Notes under the pieces: model-generated
What the model was told of the DNA's origin: nothing
Databases searched by the model: none
The model's input: only the letters and a program-made list of their open reading frames with translations
Source of the DNA: Caulobacter sp. UNC279MFTsu5.1
GTDB lineage: Bacteria; Pseudomonadota; Alphaproteobacteria; Caulobacterales; Caulobacteraceae
Assembly: GCF_900114015.1 (NCBI RefSeq)
Contig: NZ_FORN01000011.1
Coordinates: 62,001 to 126,000, forward strand
Direction of reading: 5' to 3'
DNA: 64,000 bases
Made by a program: the position numbers and the translations under genes
Part shown: positions 18,663 through 28,872 of the stretch, in pieces
Position numbering within the stretch: the first letter of the stretch is position 1
Layout: each line of letters starts with the position of its first letter

Positions 18663-19352
18663 TCAGACGTCGAAGAAGACGGTTTCCCGCTCGCCTTGCA
18701 AGATGATGTCGAAACGCCAGGCGTCATTCCGCCCCTTGCGGGCGACCAGGGTGTCGCGGCGCTCGGCCGGCACGAGGGCCAGGATCGGGTCGGCGTCGTT
18801 CTCGGCCGCGTCCTCGAAATAGATGCGCGTGGCCAGGCGCTTGATCAGGCCGCGGCCGAACACGCCGACGGCGATGTGCGGCGCCTGCAGGCGGTTGCCG
18901 GGACCTGGGACGGGACCGGGCCGCACGGTCCTGAAGCGGTAGAGGCCGTTCTCGTCGGTGGCCGCGCGGCCGAAGCCGATGAAGCCCTCGTCGAGCGGGA
19001 CGTCCGGGCGATCGTCGTCGGGGCTGGCGTAGCGGCCGGCCGCGTTGGCCTGCCAGATCTCGATCATGGCGTCGGGCACGGGCTTGCCTTCGGCGTCGTA
19101 GACCACGCCCTCCAGGACGATCGTCTCGCCGCCGACCGCGCCACGCGGCGGCGACCGGTTCAGCACGTAGTGCTCTTCCGGGAAGAGCTCCGGCCGCGCG
19201 CCCATGTCGGACTGCCCCACGAGGTCGGCGCCGCCCTTCCAGGGAAGGCCGTAATGGAAGAACGGGCCGACGGTCTGGGACGGGGTCTGGCCGAACAGGG
19301 CCGGGTCCTGGTTGTCCAGGCGGGGGGCGGGGTTGACCGGATCAGTCGTCAT
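18663..19352 (-). CDS. pcaG: Protocatechuate 3,4-dioxygenase alpha subunit
   Basis: A 229-residue partner of PcaH in the intradiol ring-cleaving (alpha-beta-Fe3+) complex. The family core is visible: GQTPSQTVGPFFHYGL, IEIWQANAAGRY and YRFRTVRPG. The alpha chain lacks the Tyr/His iron ligands of the beta chain, as expected. The frame extends to 19367, but the ATG at 19352 (MTTDPVNPAP) is preferred; it overlaps the end of pcaH by 11 bases, consistent with coupled translation of the two subunits. Confidence 0.95.
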   Translation of the reverse strand: MTTDPVNPAPRLDNQDPALFGQTPSQTVGPFFHYGLPWKGGADLVGQSDMGARPELFPEEHYVLNRSPPRGAVGGETIVLEGVVYDAEGKPVPDAMIEIWQANAAGRYASPDDDRPDVPLDEGFIGFGRAATDENGLYRFRTVRPGPVPGPGNRLQAPHIAVGVFGRGLIKRLATRIYFEDAAENDADPILALVPAERRDTLVARKGRNDAWRFDIILQGERETVFFDV

Positions 19353-20070
19353 GGTCGTCCTCGCCATGTTCGGTGTCTGGGGGCGTCGCCTCGCGGCCGC
19401 GAAGCACGACGTCGAACAGATAGCCCAGCGCCCAGTTGGGCTGGGTCGTGGCGAGGTCGAACCGCGAGACCATGCGCTGGCGGAACGGCGTCGGCACGGC
19501 GTTGGCGATCGGGTCGATCTCGATCAGCGGGTCGTCGGGAAAATACATCTGGGTGACGAGGCGGGTGGCGAAGGCCGGGCCCAGCAGCGACAGGTGGATG
19601 TGCGAGGGCCGCCAGGCGTTGTGGTGGTTGCCCCACGGATAGGCGCCGGGGCGGACGGTCACGTAGCGATAGCGACCCTCGGCGTCGGTGACGACCCGGC
19701 CCGCGCCGGTGAAGTTCGGATCCAGCGGGGCGTCCCACTGGTCCTTCTTGTGGATGTAGCGGCCGGCGGCGTTGGCCTGCCAGATCTCCATCACCGTGTT
19801 GGGGACCGGACGGCCGTTCTCGTCCAGCACGCGGCCCGAGACGATGATCCTCTGGCCCTGGGGCGTTCCCTTGTGCTGGGTCGTCAGGTCGGCAAGGGCG
19901 CCGCCCATCAGGCTGTCCCAGCAGCCGGCCGGACCGGTGGTCTCGGTCAGGGTGTGCGGGATCTCGACCAGCGGCTGGCGCGGCGAGCGGGCCACGGTCG
20001 AGGCGTAGCCCGGGTGCAGCGACGGCGGTTGGCCGGCGTCCTCGCGGGCATAGGGCAGGATCAGGGACAT
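19342..20070 (-). CDS. pcaH: Protocatechuate 3,4-dioxygenase beta subunit
   Basis: A 242-residue catalytic subunit carrying non-haem Fe3+. The intradiol dioxygenase signature is intact: GRVLDENGRPVPNTVMEIWQ, then GRYRYVTVRPGAYPWGNH with the ligand tyrosines, and RPSHIHLS with the two histidine ligands. It opens protocatechuate between the hydroxyls to 3-carboxymuconate. An ATG at 20070 follows ggagcg, and the gene lies 9 bases after pcaF. The acidic His/Asp-rich C-terminal tail is a local oddity. Confidence 0.96.
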   Translation of the reverse strand: MSLILPYAREDAGQPPSLHPGYASTVARSPRQPLVEIPHTLTETTGPAGCWDSLMGGALADLTTQHKGTPQGQRIIVSGRVLDENGRPVPNTVMEIWQANAAGRYIHKKDQWDAPLDPNFTGAGRVVTDAEGRYRYVTVRPGAYPWGNHHNAWRPSHIHLSLLGPAFATRLVTQMYFPDDPLIEIDPIANAVPTPFRQRMVSRFDLATTQPNWALGYLFDVVLRGREATPPDTEHGEDDHDD

Positions 20071-20079
20071 CAGACGCTC

Positions 20080-21279
20080 CTAGACGCGCTCGAAGGCCAG
20101 GGCCGCGCCCTGACCGACGCCGATGCAGAGGGTGGCCAGGCCGCGCCGGCCGCCGGTCGCTTCCAGCTGGCGCAGGGCGGTCAGCACCAGCCGCGCGCCC
20201 GAGGCGCCGAGCGGATGGCCCAGGGCGATGGCGCCGCCGTTCGGGTTCACGTGCGCGCCGTCGTCGGGCAGGCCCAGCTGGCGCAGCACGGCCAGGCCCT
20301 GGGCGGCGAAGGCCTCGTTCAGCTCGACGGTGTCGAAGTCGCCGATCGAGAGGCCGGTCCTGGCCAGCAGCTTGCGGACGGCGGGGACCGGACCGATTCC
20401 CATCACGCGCGGCGCCACCCCGGCCGCGGCGTAGCCGGTGATGCGGGCGCGGGGCGTCAGGCCGTGGCGCTTCACGGCGTCCTCGGAAGCGATGACCAGG
20501 GCCACGGCGCCGTCGTTGACGCCCGAGGCGTTGCCGGCCGTCACCGTGCCGCCCTCGCGGACGATGGGCTTCAGCTTGGCCAGGGCCTCCAGCGTGGTCT
20601 CGCGCGGGTGCTCGTCGCGATCGACGATCGTGGGGCCGGCCTTGCCGGGGATCTCGACAGGGGTGATCTCGCCGGCCAGGAAGCCCGAGGCCTGGGCCGC
20701 CGCCGCCCGCCGCTGGCTGCGCAGGGCGAAGGCGTCCTGGTCTTCGCGGTTCACGCCATAGTCGGCGGCGACGTTCTCGGCGGTCTCCGGCATCGAGTCG
20801 ACGCCATAGGCCTTGCGCATGGCCGGATTGATGAGGCGCCAGCCGATCGTGGTGTCGAAGATCTCGGCGTTGCGCGAGAAGGCGCTGTCGGCCTTGCCCA
20901 TCACGAACGGGGCGCGGCTCATGCTCTCGGCGCCGCCGGCGACGACCAGGTCGTTGTGGCCCGACAGGATGGCGCGGGCCGCGTAGCCGACGGCCTCCAG
21001 GCCGGAGGCGCAGAGGCGGTTGACGGTGACGCCCGGAACCTCGACCGGCCAGCCGGCCAGCAGCAGGGCCATGCGGGCGACGTTACGATTGTCCTCGCCG
21101 GCCTGGTTGGCGCCGCCCAGCACCACCTCGTCGATCGCCGCGAGATCGAGCCCCGGGTTGCGGGCCGCCAGGGCCTTCAGCGGGATCGCCGCCAGATCGT
21201 CGGCCCGGACCTTGGCCAGCGCGCCGCCGTAGCGGCCGAAGGGGGTGCGGATTCCGTCACAGATATAGGCGGTGGTCAT
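20080..21279 (-). CDS. pcaF: 3-oxoadipyl-CoA thiolase
   Basis: A 399-residue thiolase cleaving beta-ketoadipyl-CoA to succinyl-CoA and acetyl-CoA, the last step of the pathway. The nucleophile Cys is in [12 protein letters not shown], the His motif in [14 protein letters not shown], and the second Cys in LCIGVGQG. The 3-oxoadipyl specificity is assigned from the neighbours pcaIJ and pcaHG; sequence alone would also allow a generic acetyl-CoA acyltransferase. Its ATG overlaps the pcaJ stop by four bases (ATGA). Confidence 0.93.
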   Translation of the reverse strand: MTTAYICDGIRTPFGRYGGALAKVRADDLAAIPLKALAARNPGLDLAAIDEVVLGGANQAGEDNRNVARMALLLAGWPVEVPGVTVNRLCASGLEAVGYAARAILSGHNDLVVAGGAESMSRAPFVMGKADSAFSRNAEIFDTTIGWRLINPAMRKAYGVDSMPETAENVAADYGVNREDQDAFALRSQRRAAAAQASGFLAGEITPVEIPGKAGPTIVDRDEHPRETTLEALAKLKPIVREGGTVTAGNASGVNDGAVALVIASEDAVKRHGLTPRARITGYAAAGVAPRVMGIGPVPAVRKLLARTGLSIGDFDTVELNEAFAAQGLAVLRQLGLPDDGAHVNPNGGAIALGHPLGASGARLVLTALRQLEATGGRRGLATLCIGVGQGAALAFERV

Positions 21280-21935
21280 TGGAAGGCTCCCGGATCGAAG
21301 GCGGCGCGGGTCTTGGCGCGGACCTCATCCAAACGAACGTTTGGAGCCAGTTCAATGAGTTTCAGGCTCTTCTCACCCTTGGGGCCGCGCCGCTCCAGGT
21401 CGAAGACGCAGAGATCGGTGATCACCAGGTCGACGCAGCCTTGGCCGGTCAGGGGCAGGGCGCAGCGCTCCAGGATCTTGCTCTCGCCGGCCTTGTTGGC
21501 GTGGTCCATGACCACGATCACCCGCTTGACGCCGGCCACCAGGTCCATGGCCCCGCCCATGCCCTTCACCATCTTGCCGGGAATGGTCCAGTTGGCGATG
21601 TCGCCGTTCTGGGCCACCTCCATGGCGCCCAGCACCGTCAGGTCGATATGGCCGCCTCGGATCATCGCGAAGCTCTGGGCGCTGTCGAAGAAGCTGGAGG
21701 TCGGCAGCTTGGTGATCGTCTGCTTGCCGGCGTTGATCAGGTCGGGATCGGCCTCGCCCTCGTAGGGGAAGGGGCCCATGCCCAGCATGCCGTTCTCGCT
21801 CTGCAGGGTGACATGCACGCCGTCGGGAATGTGATTGGCCACCAGGGTCGGGATGCCGATGCCCAGGTTCACGTAGAAGCCGTCCTGCAGCTCGCGGGCG
21901 GCGCGGGCCGCCATCTCGTCGCGGGTCCAGGCCAT
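21276..21935 (-). CDS. pcaJ: 3-oxoadipate CoA-transferase subunit B
   Basis: A 219-residue beta subunit of the succinyl-CoA:3-oxoadipate transferase. The catalytic Glu is in the family motif [16 protein letters not shown]. The N-terminus [16 protein letters not shown] and [15 protein letters not shown] are typical. It needs PcaI for activity. Its start codon shares a base with the pcaI stop (TAATG), and its stop overlaps pcaF. A short palindrome (21329-21344) lies inside the coding sequence and is probably coincidental. Confidence 0.95.
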   Translation of the reverse strand: MAWTRDEMAARAARELQDGFYVNLGIGIPTLVANHIPDGVHVTLQSENGMLGMGPFPYEGEADPDLINAGKQTITKLPTSSFFDSAQSFAMIRGGHIDLTVLGAMEVAQNGDIANWTIPGKMVKGMGGAMDLVAGVKRVIVVMDHANKAGESKILERCALPLTGQGCVDLVITDLCVFDLERRGPKGEKSLKLIELAPNVRLDEVRAKTRAAFDPGAFQ

Positions 21936-22657
21936 TATGCTTGCTCCTGAGCCGCTTCACGCGGGCGGGTGGTCAGCTTCTCGATGCGCTTCTCGTTGAT
22001 CGTCGAGCGGATGATGCGGTCGACATAGATGCCCGGCGTGTGGATCGTGTTGGCGTCCAGCTCGCCCGCCTCGACGATCTCCTCGACCTCGACGATGGTC
22101 ACCTTGCCGGCCGTGGCCATCACCGGGTTGAAGTTGCGGGCCGTCATCCGGAACATCAGGTTGCCCTCCGGATCGGCCTTCCAGGCCTTGATGATCGCCA
22201 GGTCGGCGCGCAGCCAGGTCTCGCGGACATAGTCCTCGCCCTCGAACGCCTCGACCGGCTTGCCCTGCGCCACCACCGTGCCGACGCCGGTCTTGGTGTA
22301 GAAGGCCGGGATGCCGGCGCCGCCGGCCCGGATGCGCTCGGCCAGGGTGCCCTGCGGGTTCAGCTCCAGCTCCAGTTCGCCCGACAGGTAGAGCTGCTCG
22401 AACAGCTTGTTCTCGCCCACGTACGAGCTGATCATCTTCCGGATCTGGCCGTTGTTGAGCAGCATCCACAGGCCGAAGCCGTCGGCCCCGCAGTTGTTGC
22501 TGATCACGGTCAGGTTCTTCACCCCGGTGTCCTTCAGGGCCGGGATCAGGGTCTCGGGATTGCCCGACAGGCCGAAGCCGCCCGACATCAGGGTCATGCC
22601 GTCGAAGGCCACGCCTTCCAGGGCGGCCGCGGCGGACGGGTAGATCTTGGACTTCAT
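21935..22657 (-). CDS. pcaI: 3-oxoadipate CoA-transferase subunit A
   Basis: A 240-residue alpha subunit of the CoA-transferase. The glycine-rich CoA-binding region is [15 protein letters not shown] at residues ~22-36, and [18 protein letters not shown] and [12 protein letters not shown] are further landmarks. It starts at an ATG (22657) only 9 bases downstream of pobA, so it is in the same operon. SCOT-type acetoacetate transferase is the alternative, but the pca context decides. Confidence 0.95.
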   Translation of the reverse strand: MKSKIYPSAAAALEGVAFDGMTLMSGGFGLSGNPETLIPALKDTGVKNLTVISNNCGADGFGLWMLLNNGQIRKMISSYVGENKLFEQLYLSGELELELNPQGTLAERIRAGGAGIPAFYTKTGVGTVVAQGKPVEAFEGEDYVRETWLRADLAIIKAWKADPEGNLMFRMTARNFNPVMATAGKVTIVEVEEIVEAGELDANTIHTPGIYVDRIIRSTINEKRIEKLTTRPREAAQEQA

Positions 22658-22666
22658 GGGCGGATC

Positions 22667-23884
<1,218 letters not shown>

Positions 23885-23930
23885 TCAGCCTGACCCCGGC
23901 GCTCCGCGATGGGGATGGACAGAGCATCAC

Positions 23931-23945
23931 AAAAGTTGGACTTTT
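23931..23945. promoter_or_regulatory. Small palindrome in the pobA/regulator intergenic region
   Basis: aaaagt-tgg-actttt is a perfect 6-bp inverted repeat in an otherwise GC-rich 148-base divergent gap. It is a candidate binding site for the adjacent AraC-type activator or part of a promoter; this is inference. Confidence 0.4.
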
Positions 23946-23990
23946 CGAACAGGGGCGCCAGCGCCCGATCCCGGGCGTGGAGTTCCGAGC

Positions 23991-24884
23991 GTGTCCAAAA
24001 ACCCCGCCGTTCCGAGCTTCTTCCTGTTCGGAGAGCCCTTGAGAACCGTCGAGGGCAAGTTCATCCATCTCGAGGAATTGGACGATCGGACGCGGCCCAA
24101 CGACTGGAGCATCCGCGCCCACGCGCACGCGGACCTCAACCACGTGTTCCACATAACCGCCGGAGGCGGGGTGATGCACGTGGACGGCGAGGTGATCGCC
24201 TTCGCCGCGCCGTGCCTGTTGCTGGTGCCGTCCGGCCGGGTCCACGGCTTCGCCTACGAGGTCGAGACGGCCGGTTCGGTGCTGACCATCGCCGACAGCT
24301 ATCTTCGCGACCTGACCGCGCGCGAGCCGGCCTTCGCCGGCCTGTTCCGCGCCCCGCGCCAACTGCCGCTCGGGCCGGAATCGACGATCGCCGCGTCATT
24401 GCGGGAGCTGTCGCGCGAGTTGGTCTGGACCGCGCCGGCCGGCGGGGCGGCGGTCGAGGGCCACCTGCTGACCATCCTGGTCGAGGCCTTGCGGCGGCTG
24501 GTCCGGGTCGAGGCCGCGACGCCCGCGGTCCAGGGCGGTCACGTCACCCTCGTGGCCCGGTTCCGCGAACTGGTCGAAGCGCACTATCGCGAAGGCCTGC
24601 CGATGGAGGCCTATGCAGGGCGGCTGGGCGTGACCGTCGCACGGCTGAGGGGCGCGTGCTTGCGGGTGGCCGGCGCGACACCTCTGCGCCTGGTGCAGGA
24701 CCGGCTGATGCTGGAGGCCAAGCGCGCGCTGCTCTATTCGAACATGACGGTGGCCGAGGTGGCTTATCATCTGGGCTTCGACGACCCGGCCTATTTCTCG
24801 CGTTTCTTCGCCAAGGCCGAAGGCCTGTCCCCGAAACGCTACCGCGACGGACGGGCGGACTTCCCGTCGACCACCGTCGACTAG
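23991..24884 (+). CDS. AraC-family regulator, PobR-like
   Basis: A ~297-residue regulator. An N-terminal cupin-type sensing domain (AHAHADLNHVFHITAGGG, LLLVPSGRVHGF) is followed by a C-terminal double helix-turn-helix ending VAYHLGFDDPAYFSRFFAKAEGLSPKRYR-like. Divergent location beside pobA matches AraC-type PobR, which activates pobA in response to 4-hydroxybenzoate; ligand and targets are inferred. The GTG at 23991 (VSKNPAVPSFFLFG) is chosen; longer readings would run through the pobA promoter region. Confidence 0.85.
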   Translation: MSKNPAVPSFFLFGEPLRTVEGKFIHLEELDDRTRPNDWSIRAHAHADLNHVFHITAGGGVMHVDGEVIAFAAPCLLLVPSGRVHGFAYEVETAGSVLTIADSYLRDLTAREPAFAGLFRAPRQLPLGPESTIAASLRELSRELVWTAPAGGAAVEGHLLTILVEALRRLVRVEAATPAVQGGHVTLVARFRELVEAHYREGLPMEAYAGRLGVTVARLRGACLRVAGATPLRLVQDRLMLEAKRALLYSNMTVAEVAYHLGFDDPAYFSRFFAKAEGLSPKRYRDGRADFPSTTVD

Positions 24885-24910
24885 GCTTGGGCGTGGTCGA
24901 GAACCCTCGC

Positions 24911-24955
24911 TTGCGTACATTGTATGTCTGGTATACAAATTGCCGAGCATACAAT
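24911..24955 (+). promoter_or_regulatory. Promoter/operator cluster before vdh
   Basis: An AT-rich island in GC-rich DNA. ATTGTATG (24919-24926) is perfectly inverted by CATACAAT (24948-24955), and TTGTAT (24920-24925) also by ATACAA (24933-24938). A promoter-like pair TTGCGT (24911-24916) and TACAAA (24934-24939) with 17-base spacing overlaps them. This layout suggests repressor control of the ferulate operon; the regulator is unproven. Confidence 0.55.
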
Positions 24956-24998
24956 GACGAGCGCCACGGTGCGCCTCGCGCCAAGGGAAGGAACCATC

Positions 24999-26411
24999 AT
25001 GAGCTCGACCCAGGCCGTCTTCGAGCGTCTGGACCCGGTCACGGGCGCTGTCGCGACCACCACGATCGCCATGAGTCCGGACCAGGCCCGCGGGGCCGCC
25101 GACGCCGCCCAGGCGGCCTTTCCGGCCTGGAGCGCGCTGGGGCCGAACGCCCGTCGGGCCCTGTTGTCCAAGGCCGCCGCGGCGCTCGAGGCCCGGGCGG
25201 ACGCCTTCGTCGAGGCGATGATGGGCGAGATCGGCGCCACCGAGGGCTGGGCGCGCTTCAACCTGATGCTGGCCGCGTCGATGGTGCGCGAGGCCGCGGC
25301 CCTGACCACCCAGATCAGCGGCGAGGTGATCCCCTCCGACAAGCCCGGCTGCCTGGCCATGGCGGTGCGCGAGCCGGTCGGCGTGATCCTGGGCATCGCG
25401 CCCTGGAACGCGCCGATCATCCTGGGCGTGCGCGCGGTGGCCACGCCGCTGGCCTGCGGCAACACTGTCGTGCTCAAGGCCTCCGAGAACTGCCCGCGCA
25501 CCCACGGCCTGATCGCCGAAGCCTTCGCGGCCGCCGGCCTGCCGCCGGGCGCGCTGACGATCGTCACCAACGCGCCGAAGGACGCGGCCGAGGTGGTCGG
25601 AGCCCTGATCGACCATCCGGCCGTGCGGCGGATCAACTTCACGGGCTCGACCGCGGTCGGCAAGATCATCGCCAAGCGCGCGGCCGAGCATCTCAAGCCG
25701 GTGCTGCTGGAGCTGGGCGGCAAGGCCCCGCTGATCGTGCTGGAGGACGCCGACCTGGACGAGGCCGTCAAGGCCGCCGCCTTCGGCGCGTTCATGAACC
25801 AGGGCCAGATCTGCATGTCGACCGAGCGGATCATCGTGGTCGACGCCGTCGCCGACGCCTTCGTCGAGAAGTTCGCCGCCAAGGCCGCCAGCCTGGCGGT
25901 CGGCGACCCGCGCGAGGGCAAGACCCCGCTGGGCGCGGTGGTCGACCTGAAGACCGTCGCCCACGTCGAGGGCCTGGTGGCCGACGCGGTGGAGGCGGGC
26001 GCCGTCCAGGTCAGCGGCGGCCCGGCCCAGGGCGTGCTGATGCCGGCCACGGTCGTCGACAAGGTCACGCCGGCCATGCGCCTGTTCCGCGAGGAGAGCT
26101 TCGGCCCGGTGGTCGGCGTGATCCACGCCCGCGACGAGGAGCACGCCGTCGCCCTGGCCAACGACACCGAATACGGCCTGTCGGCCTCGGTGTTCACCCG
26201 CGACATCGCCCGCGGCCTGAAGGTGGCGCGGCGGATCCAGTCGGGCATCTGCCACGTCAACGGGCCGACCGTGCACGACGAGGCCCAGATGCCGTTCGGC
26301 GGCGTCAAGGCCTCGGGCTACGGCCGCTTCGGCGGCAAGGCCGGGATCGACGCCTTCACCGAGCTGCGCTGGATCACCGTCGAGACCCAGGCCGGCCATT
26401 TCCCGATCTGA
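24999..26411 (+). CDS. vdh: Vanillin/aromatic aldehyde dehydrogenase
   Basis: A 470-residue NAD(P)-dependent aldehyde dehydrogenase. Landmarks are the cofactor region GIAPWNAPIILG, the catalytic Glu in LELGGKAPLIVL, the nucleophilic Cys in QGQICMSTERI and the C-terminal PFGGVKASGYGRFG. It heads the hydroxycinnamate operon, so vanillin and 4-hydroxybenzaldehyde are the probable substrates. The ATG at 24999 follows aagggaaggaacc; an upstream ATG at 24924 lies inside the operator and is rejected. Followed after 51 bases by the hydratase/lyase. Confidence 0.88.
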   Translation: MSSTQAVFERLDPVTGAVATTTIAMSPDQARGAADAAQAAFPAWSALGPNARRALLSKAAAALEARADAFVEAMMGEIGATEGWARFNLMLAASMVREAAALTTQISGEVIPSDKPGCLAMAVREPVGVILGIAPWNAPIILGVRAVATPLACGNTVVLKASENCPRTHGLIAEAFAAAGLPPGALTIVTNAPKDAAEVVGALIDHPAVRRINFTGSTAVGKIIAKRAAEHLKPVLLELGGKAPLIVLEDADLDEAVKAAAFGAFMNQGQICMSTERIIVVDAVADAFVEKFAAKAASLAVGDPREGKTPLGAVVDLKTVAHVEGLVADAVEAGAVQVSGGPAQGVLMPATVVDKVTPAMRLFREESFGPVVGVIHARDEEHAVALANDTEYGLSASVFTRDIARGLKVARRIQSGICHVNGPTVHDEAQMPFGGVKASGYGRFGGKAGIDAFTELRWITVETQAGHFPI

Positions 26412-26462
26412 CACCCCCTCCGGGCGCCCCGCGCCGCCCTCTTCCAGTTCCAAGGACCGAGC

Positions 26463-27290
26463 ATGACCGACGCCAACGACACCGCGACCTTCACGGTCGA
26501 GAACCGCATCGCCTGGGTGAAGTTCAACCGTCCCGACAAGCGCAACTGCATGAGCCCCACCCTGAACCGCCGGATGATGGAGGTGCTGGACGAGCTGGAG
26601 TTCCGCGACGACGTCGGCGTGCTGGTGCTGACCGGCGAGGGCTCGGCCTGGTCGGCGGGCATGGACCTGAAGGAGTATTTCCGCGAGACCGAGGCCAAGG
26701 GCCTGGGCGCGACCCGCCAGGCCCAGCGCGAGTCCTACGGCTGGTGGCGACGCCTGCGCTGGTACCAGAAGCCGACCATCGCCATGGTCAACGGCTGGTG
26801 CTTCGGCGGCGGCTATGGCCCGCTCTATTCCTGCGACCTGGCGATCGCCGCCGACGAGGCTCAGTTCGCCCTGTCGGAGATCAACTGGGGCATCCTGCCG
26901 GGCGGCGGCGCCACCAAGGTGGTGGTCGACCTGATGCCGCTGCGCGACGCGATGTACCACGCCATGACCGGCGAGCTGATCGACGGCCGGAAGGCCGCCG
27001 CCTGGCGCCTGGTCAACGAGAGCGTGCCGCTGGAGCGCCTGGAGGCCCGGGTGCGCGAGCTGGCCGAAGTGCTGCTGAAGAAGAATCCCGTGGCTCTGAA
27101 GGCGACCAAGGACGCCGTCCGGCGGGTCAAGGAGATGACCTACGACAACGCCGAGGACTACCTGGTCCGCGCCCAGGAGGCGGCCAACGCCTTCGACAAC
27201 GAGGGGCGCAAGGAAGGCATCAAGCAGTTCATCGACGACAAGACCTACAAACCGGGGCTGGGCGCCTACGATCTCGCCAAACAGAGCTGA
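26463..27290 (+). CDS. ech: p-Hydroxycinnamoyl-CoA hydratase/lyase
   Basis: A 275-residue crotonase-fold enzyme. It hydrates and cleaves feruloyl- or p-coumaroyl-CoA to vanillin or 4-hydroxybenzaldehyde plus acetyl-CoA. Diagnostic HCHL features are WSAGMDLKEYFRE, NGWCFGGGYGPL and a long C-terminal tail (EGIKQFIDDKTYKPGLG) that is typical of this family rather than of fatty-acid enoyl-CoA hydratases. It lies between vdh and the CoA synthetase, 43 bases before the latter. Confidence 0.93.
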   Translation: MTDANDTATFTVENRIAWVKFNRPDKRNCMSPTLNRRMMEVLDELEFRDDVGVLVLTGEGSAWSAGMDLKEYFRETEAKGLGATRQAQRESYGWWRRLRWYQKPTIAMVNGWCFGGGYGPLYSCDLAIAADEAQFALSEINWGILPGGGATKVVVDLMPLRDAMYHAMTGELIDGRKAAAWRLVNESVPLERLEARVRELAEVLLKKNPVALKATKDAVRRVKEMTYDNAEDYLVRAQEAANAFDNEGRKEGIKQFIDDKTYKPGLGAYDLAKQS

Positions 27291-27333
27291 GACGGGGCCG
27301 GGTGGAGGAAACGACGACGGGAAAGATGTCCGC

Positions 27334-28824
27334 ATGACCCCGATGGACCATGTCGCCCTCCAGGCGCGCCTGCAGCCGAACCGGCCGGCGGCGGTCGACC
27401 TGGCCGGCGGCCGCCGCTGGACCTATGCCGAGCTCGACGCGGCGATCGCCCGGGCCGCGGGCGTGCTGCGGCGGCGCGGGGTGGGCGAGGGCGACCGCCT
27501 GGCGGCGCTGGCCCGCAACCGGGTCCTGCTGGTGGTCCTGCACCTGGCCTGCGCCCGCCTCGGGGCGATGTTCGTGCCGCTGAACTGGCGGCTCTCGCCC
27601 ACCGAGATCGCCGCCCTGGTCGAGGACGCCGAGCCCGGCCTGATCGTCGGCGACGCCCAGCTGGTCGCCGCGGGCGTGGACGGCGTCGATCTCGACGCGC
27701 TGCAGGCCGAGATCGACGCGGCCGAACCTGAGGCGCCGACCAGCGCCGACCGCGAACGCCCGTCGCTGATCCTCTACACCTCGGGCACCTCGGGCCGTCC
27801 CAAGGGCGTGCTGCTGTCCGAGCGCAACCTCGACCAGACGGCGATCAATTTCGGCCGGCTGGGCAAGGTCACCCATCAGAGCGTCTTCCTGGTGGACTCG
27901 CCGATGTTCCACATCATCGGCCTGGTCACCTCGGTCCGCCCCGCATTGATGCACGGCGGGACGGTGCTGGCGTCCGACGGCTTCGAGCCGGCGCGCACCC
28001 TGGCCCGCCTCGGCGATCCGGCGCTGGGCGTCACCCACTATTTCTGCGTGCCGCAGATGGCCGCGATGCTGCGCAGCCAGCCGGGCTTCGACGCCTCGGC
28101 GCTCCGGGGGCTGACGGCCCTGTTCACCGGGGGCGCGCCGCATCCGGCCGCCGACATCCGCGCCTGGCTGGCCGACGGCGTGCCCGTGGTCGACGGCTAT
28201 GGCATGAGCGAGGCCGGCACGGTGTTCGGCATGCCGCCCGATCCGGCGCTGATCGACGCGCGGGCCGGCTCGGCGGGCCTGGCCATGCCGGCGGTGGCGA
28301 CCCGGATCGTCGACGACCAGGACCGCGACTGCCCGCCCGGCGTCGCAGGCGAGCTGCTGCTAAGGGGCGACAACCTCTTCCAGGGCTACTGGCGCCGTCC
28401 CGAGGAGACCGCGCGGGCCTTCACCGCCGACGGCTGGTTCCGCACCGGCGATATCGTTCGCGCCGACGCCGAGGGCTACCACTGGCTGGTGGACCGCAAG
28501 AAGGACATGTTCATTTCGGGCGGCGAGAACGTCTATCCGGCCGAGATCGAGGCGGCCCTGGCCGACCATCCCGGCATCGTGGAATGCGCGGTGATCGGCA
28601 TGCCCGATCCGCGATGGGGCGAAGTCGGCCATCTGGTGGCCAGGCCCTGCGACGGGGTCGTCCTCGACCTGGCCGCGATCCTGAGCCACCTCGAAAACCG
28701 GCTGGCGCGCTATAAACTGCCCAAGGCCCTGGTCCTGGTCGCGGCGCTGCCGCGCACGGGCTCGGGCAAGATCCAGAAGACGGTCCTGCGCGAACGGCTG
28801 ATCGCGGGGGACCCAAGAACCTGA
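27334..28824 (+). CDS. fcs: Feruloyl/p-coumaroyl-CoA synthetase
   Basis: A 496-residue adenylate-forming enzyme. The P-loop-like motif is YTSGTSGRPKG, then the hinge/ATP region VDGYGMSEAG and WFRTGDIV. The C-terminal lobe has GGENVYPAEIE and the catalytic lysine in TGSGKIQK. By context it activates ferulate or p-coumarate with ATP and CoA to feed the hydratase/lyase. Relatives act on benzoate or fatty acids, so specificity rests on the neighbours. It starts at an ATG (27334) and is the last gene before the second AraC regulator. Confidence 0.9.
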   Translation: MTPMDHVALQARLQPNRPAAVDLAGGRRWTYAELDAAIARAAGVLRRRGVGEGDRLAALARNRVLLVVLHLACARLGAMFVPLNWRLSPTEIAALVEDAEPGLIVGDAQLVAAGVDGVDLDALQAEIDAAEPEAPTSADRERPSLILYTSGTSGRPKGVLLSERNLDQTAINFGRLGKVTHQSVFLVDSPMFHIIGLVTSVRPALMHGGTVLASDGFEPARTLARLGDPALGVTHYFCVPQMAAMLRSQPGFDASALRGLTALFTGGAPHPAADIRAWLADGVPVVDGYGMSEAGTVFGMPPDPALIDARAGSAGLAMPAVATRIVDDQDRDCPPGVAGELLLRGDNLFQGYWRRPEETARAFTADGWFRTGDIVRADAEGYHWLVDRKKDMFISGGENVYPAEIEAALADHPGIVECAVIGMPDPRWGEVGHLVARPCDGVVLDLAAILSHLENRLARYKLPKALVLVAALPRTGSGKIQKTVLRERLIAGDPRT

Positions 28825-28872
28825 ACGCCGGCGGACCTTTGGGGGCGACCGGCGAACCATAGGGAGGATGAG

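Noticed and set aside
21329-21344. CCAAACG-AA-CGTTTGG palindrome
   Set aside because: Lies within pcaJ coding sequence and encodes normal residues (NVRLDEV); likely chance.
24924-24998. Upstream ATG for vdh
   Set aside because: It lies inside the promoter/operator palindromes and lacks a ribosome site; the ATG at 24999 has one.
23909-27337. Very long plus-strand frame (1142 residues) and a matching 979-residue minus-strand frame over 24396-27335
   Set aside because: Arg/Gly-rich or His/Gln-rich shadows of the AraC regulator, vdh and ech; the true genes in other frames carry clear motifs.
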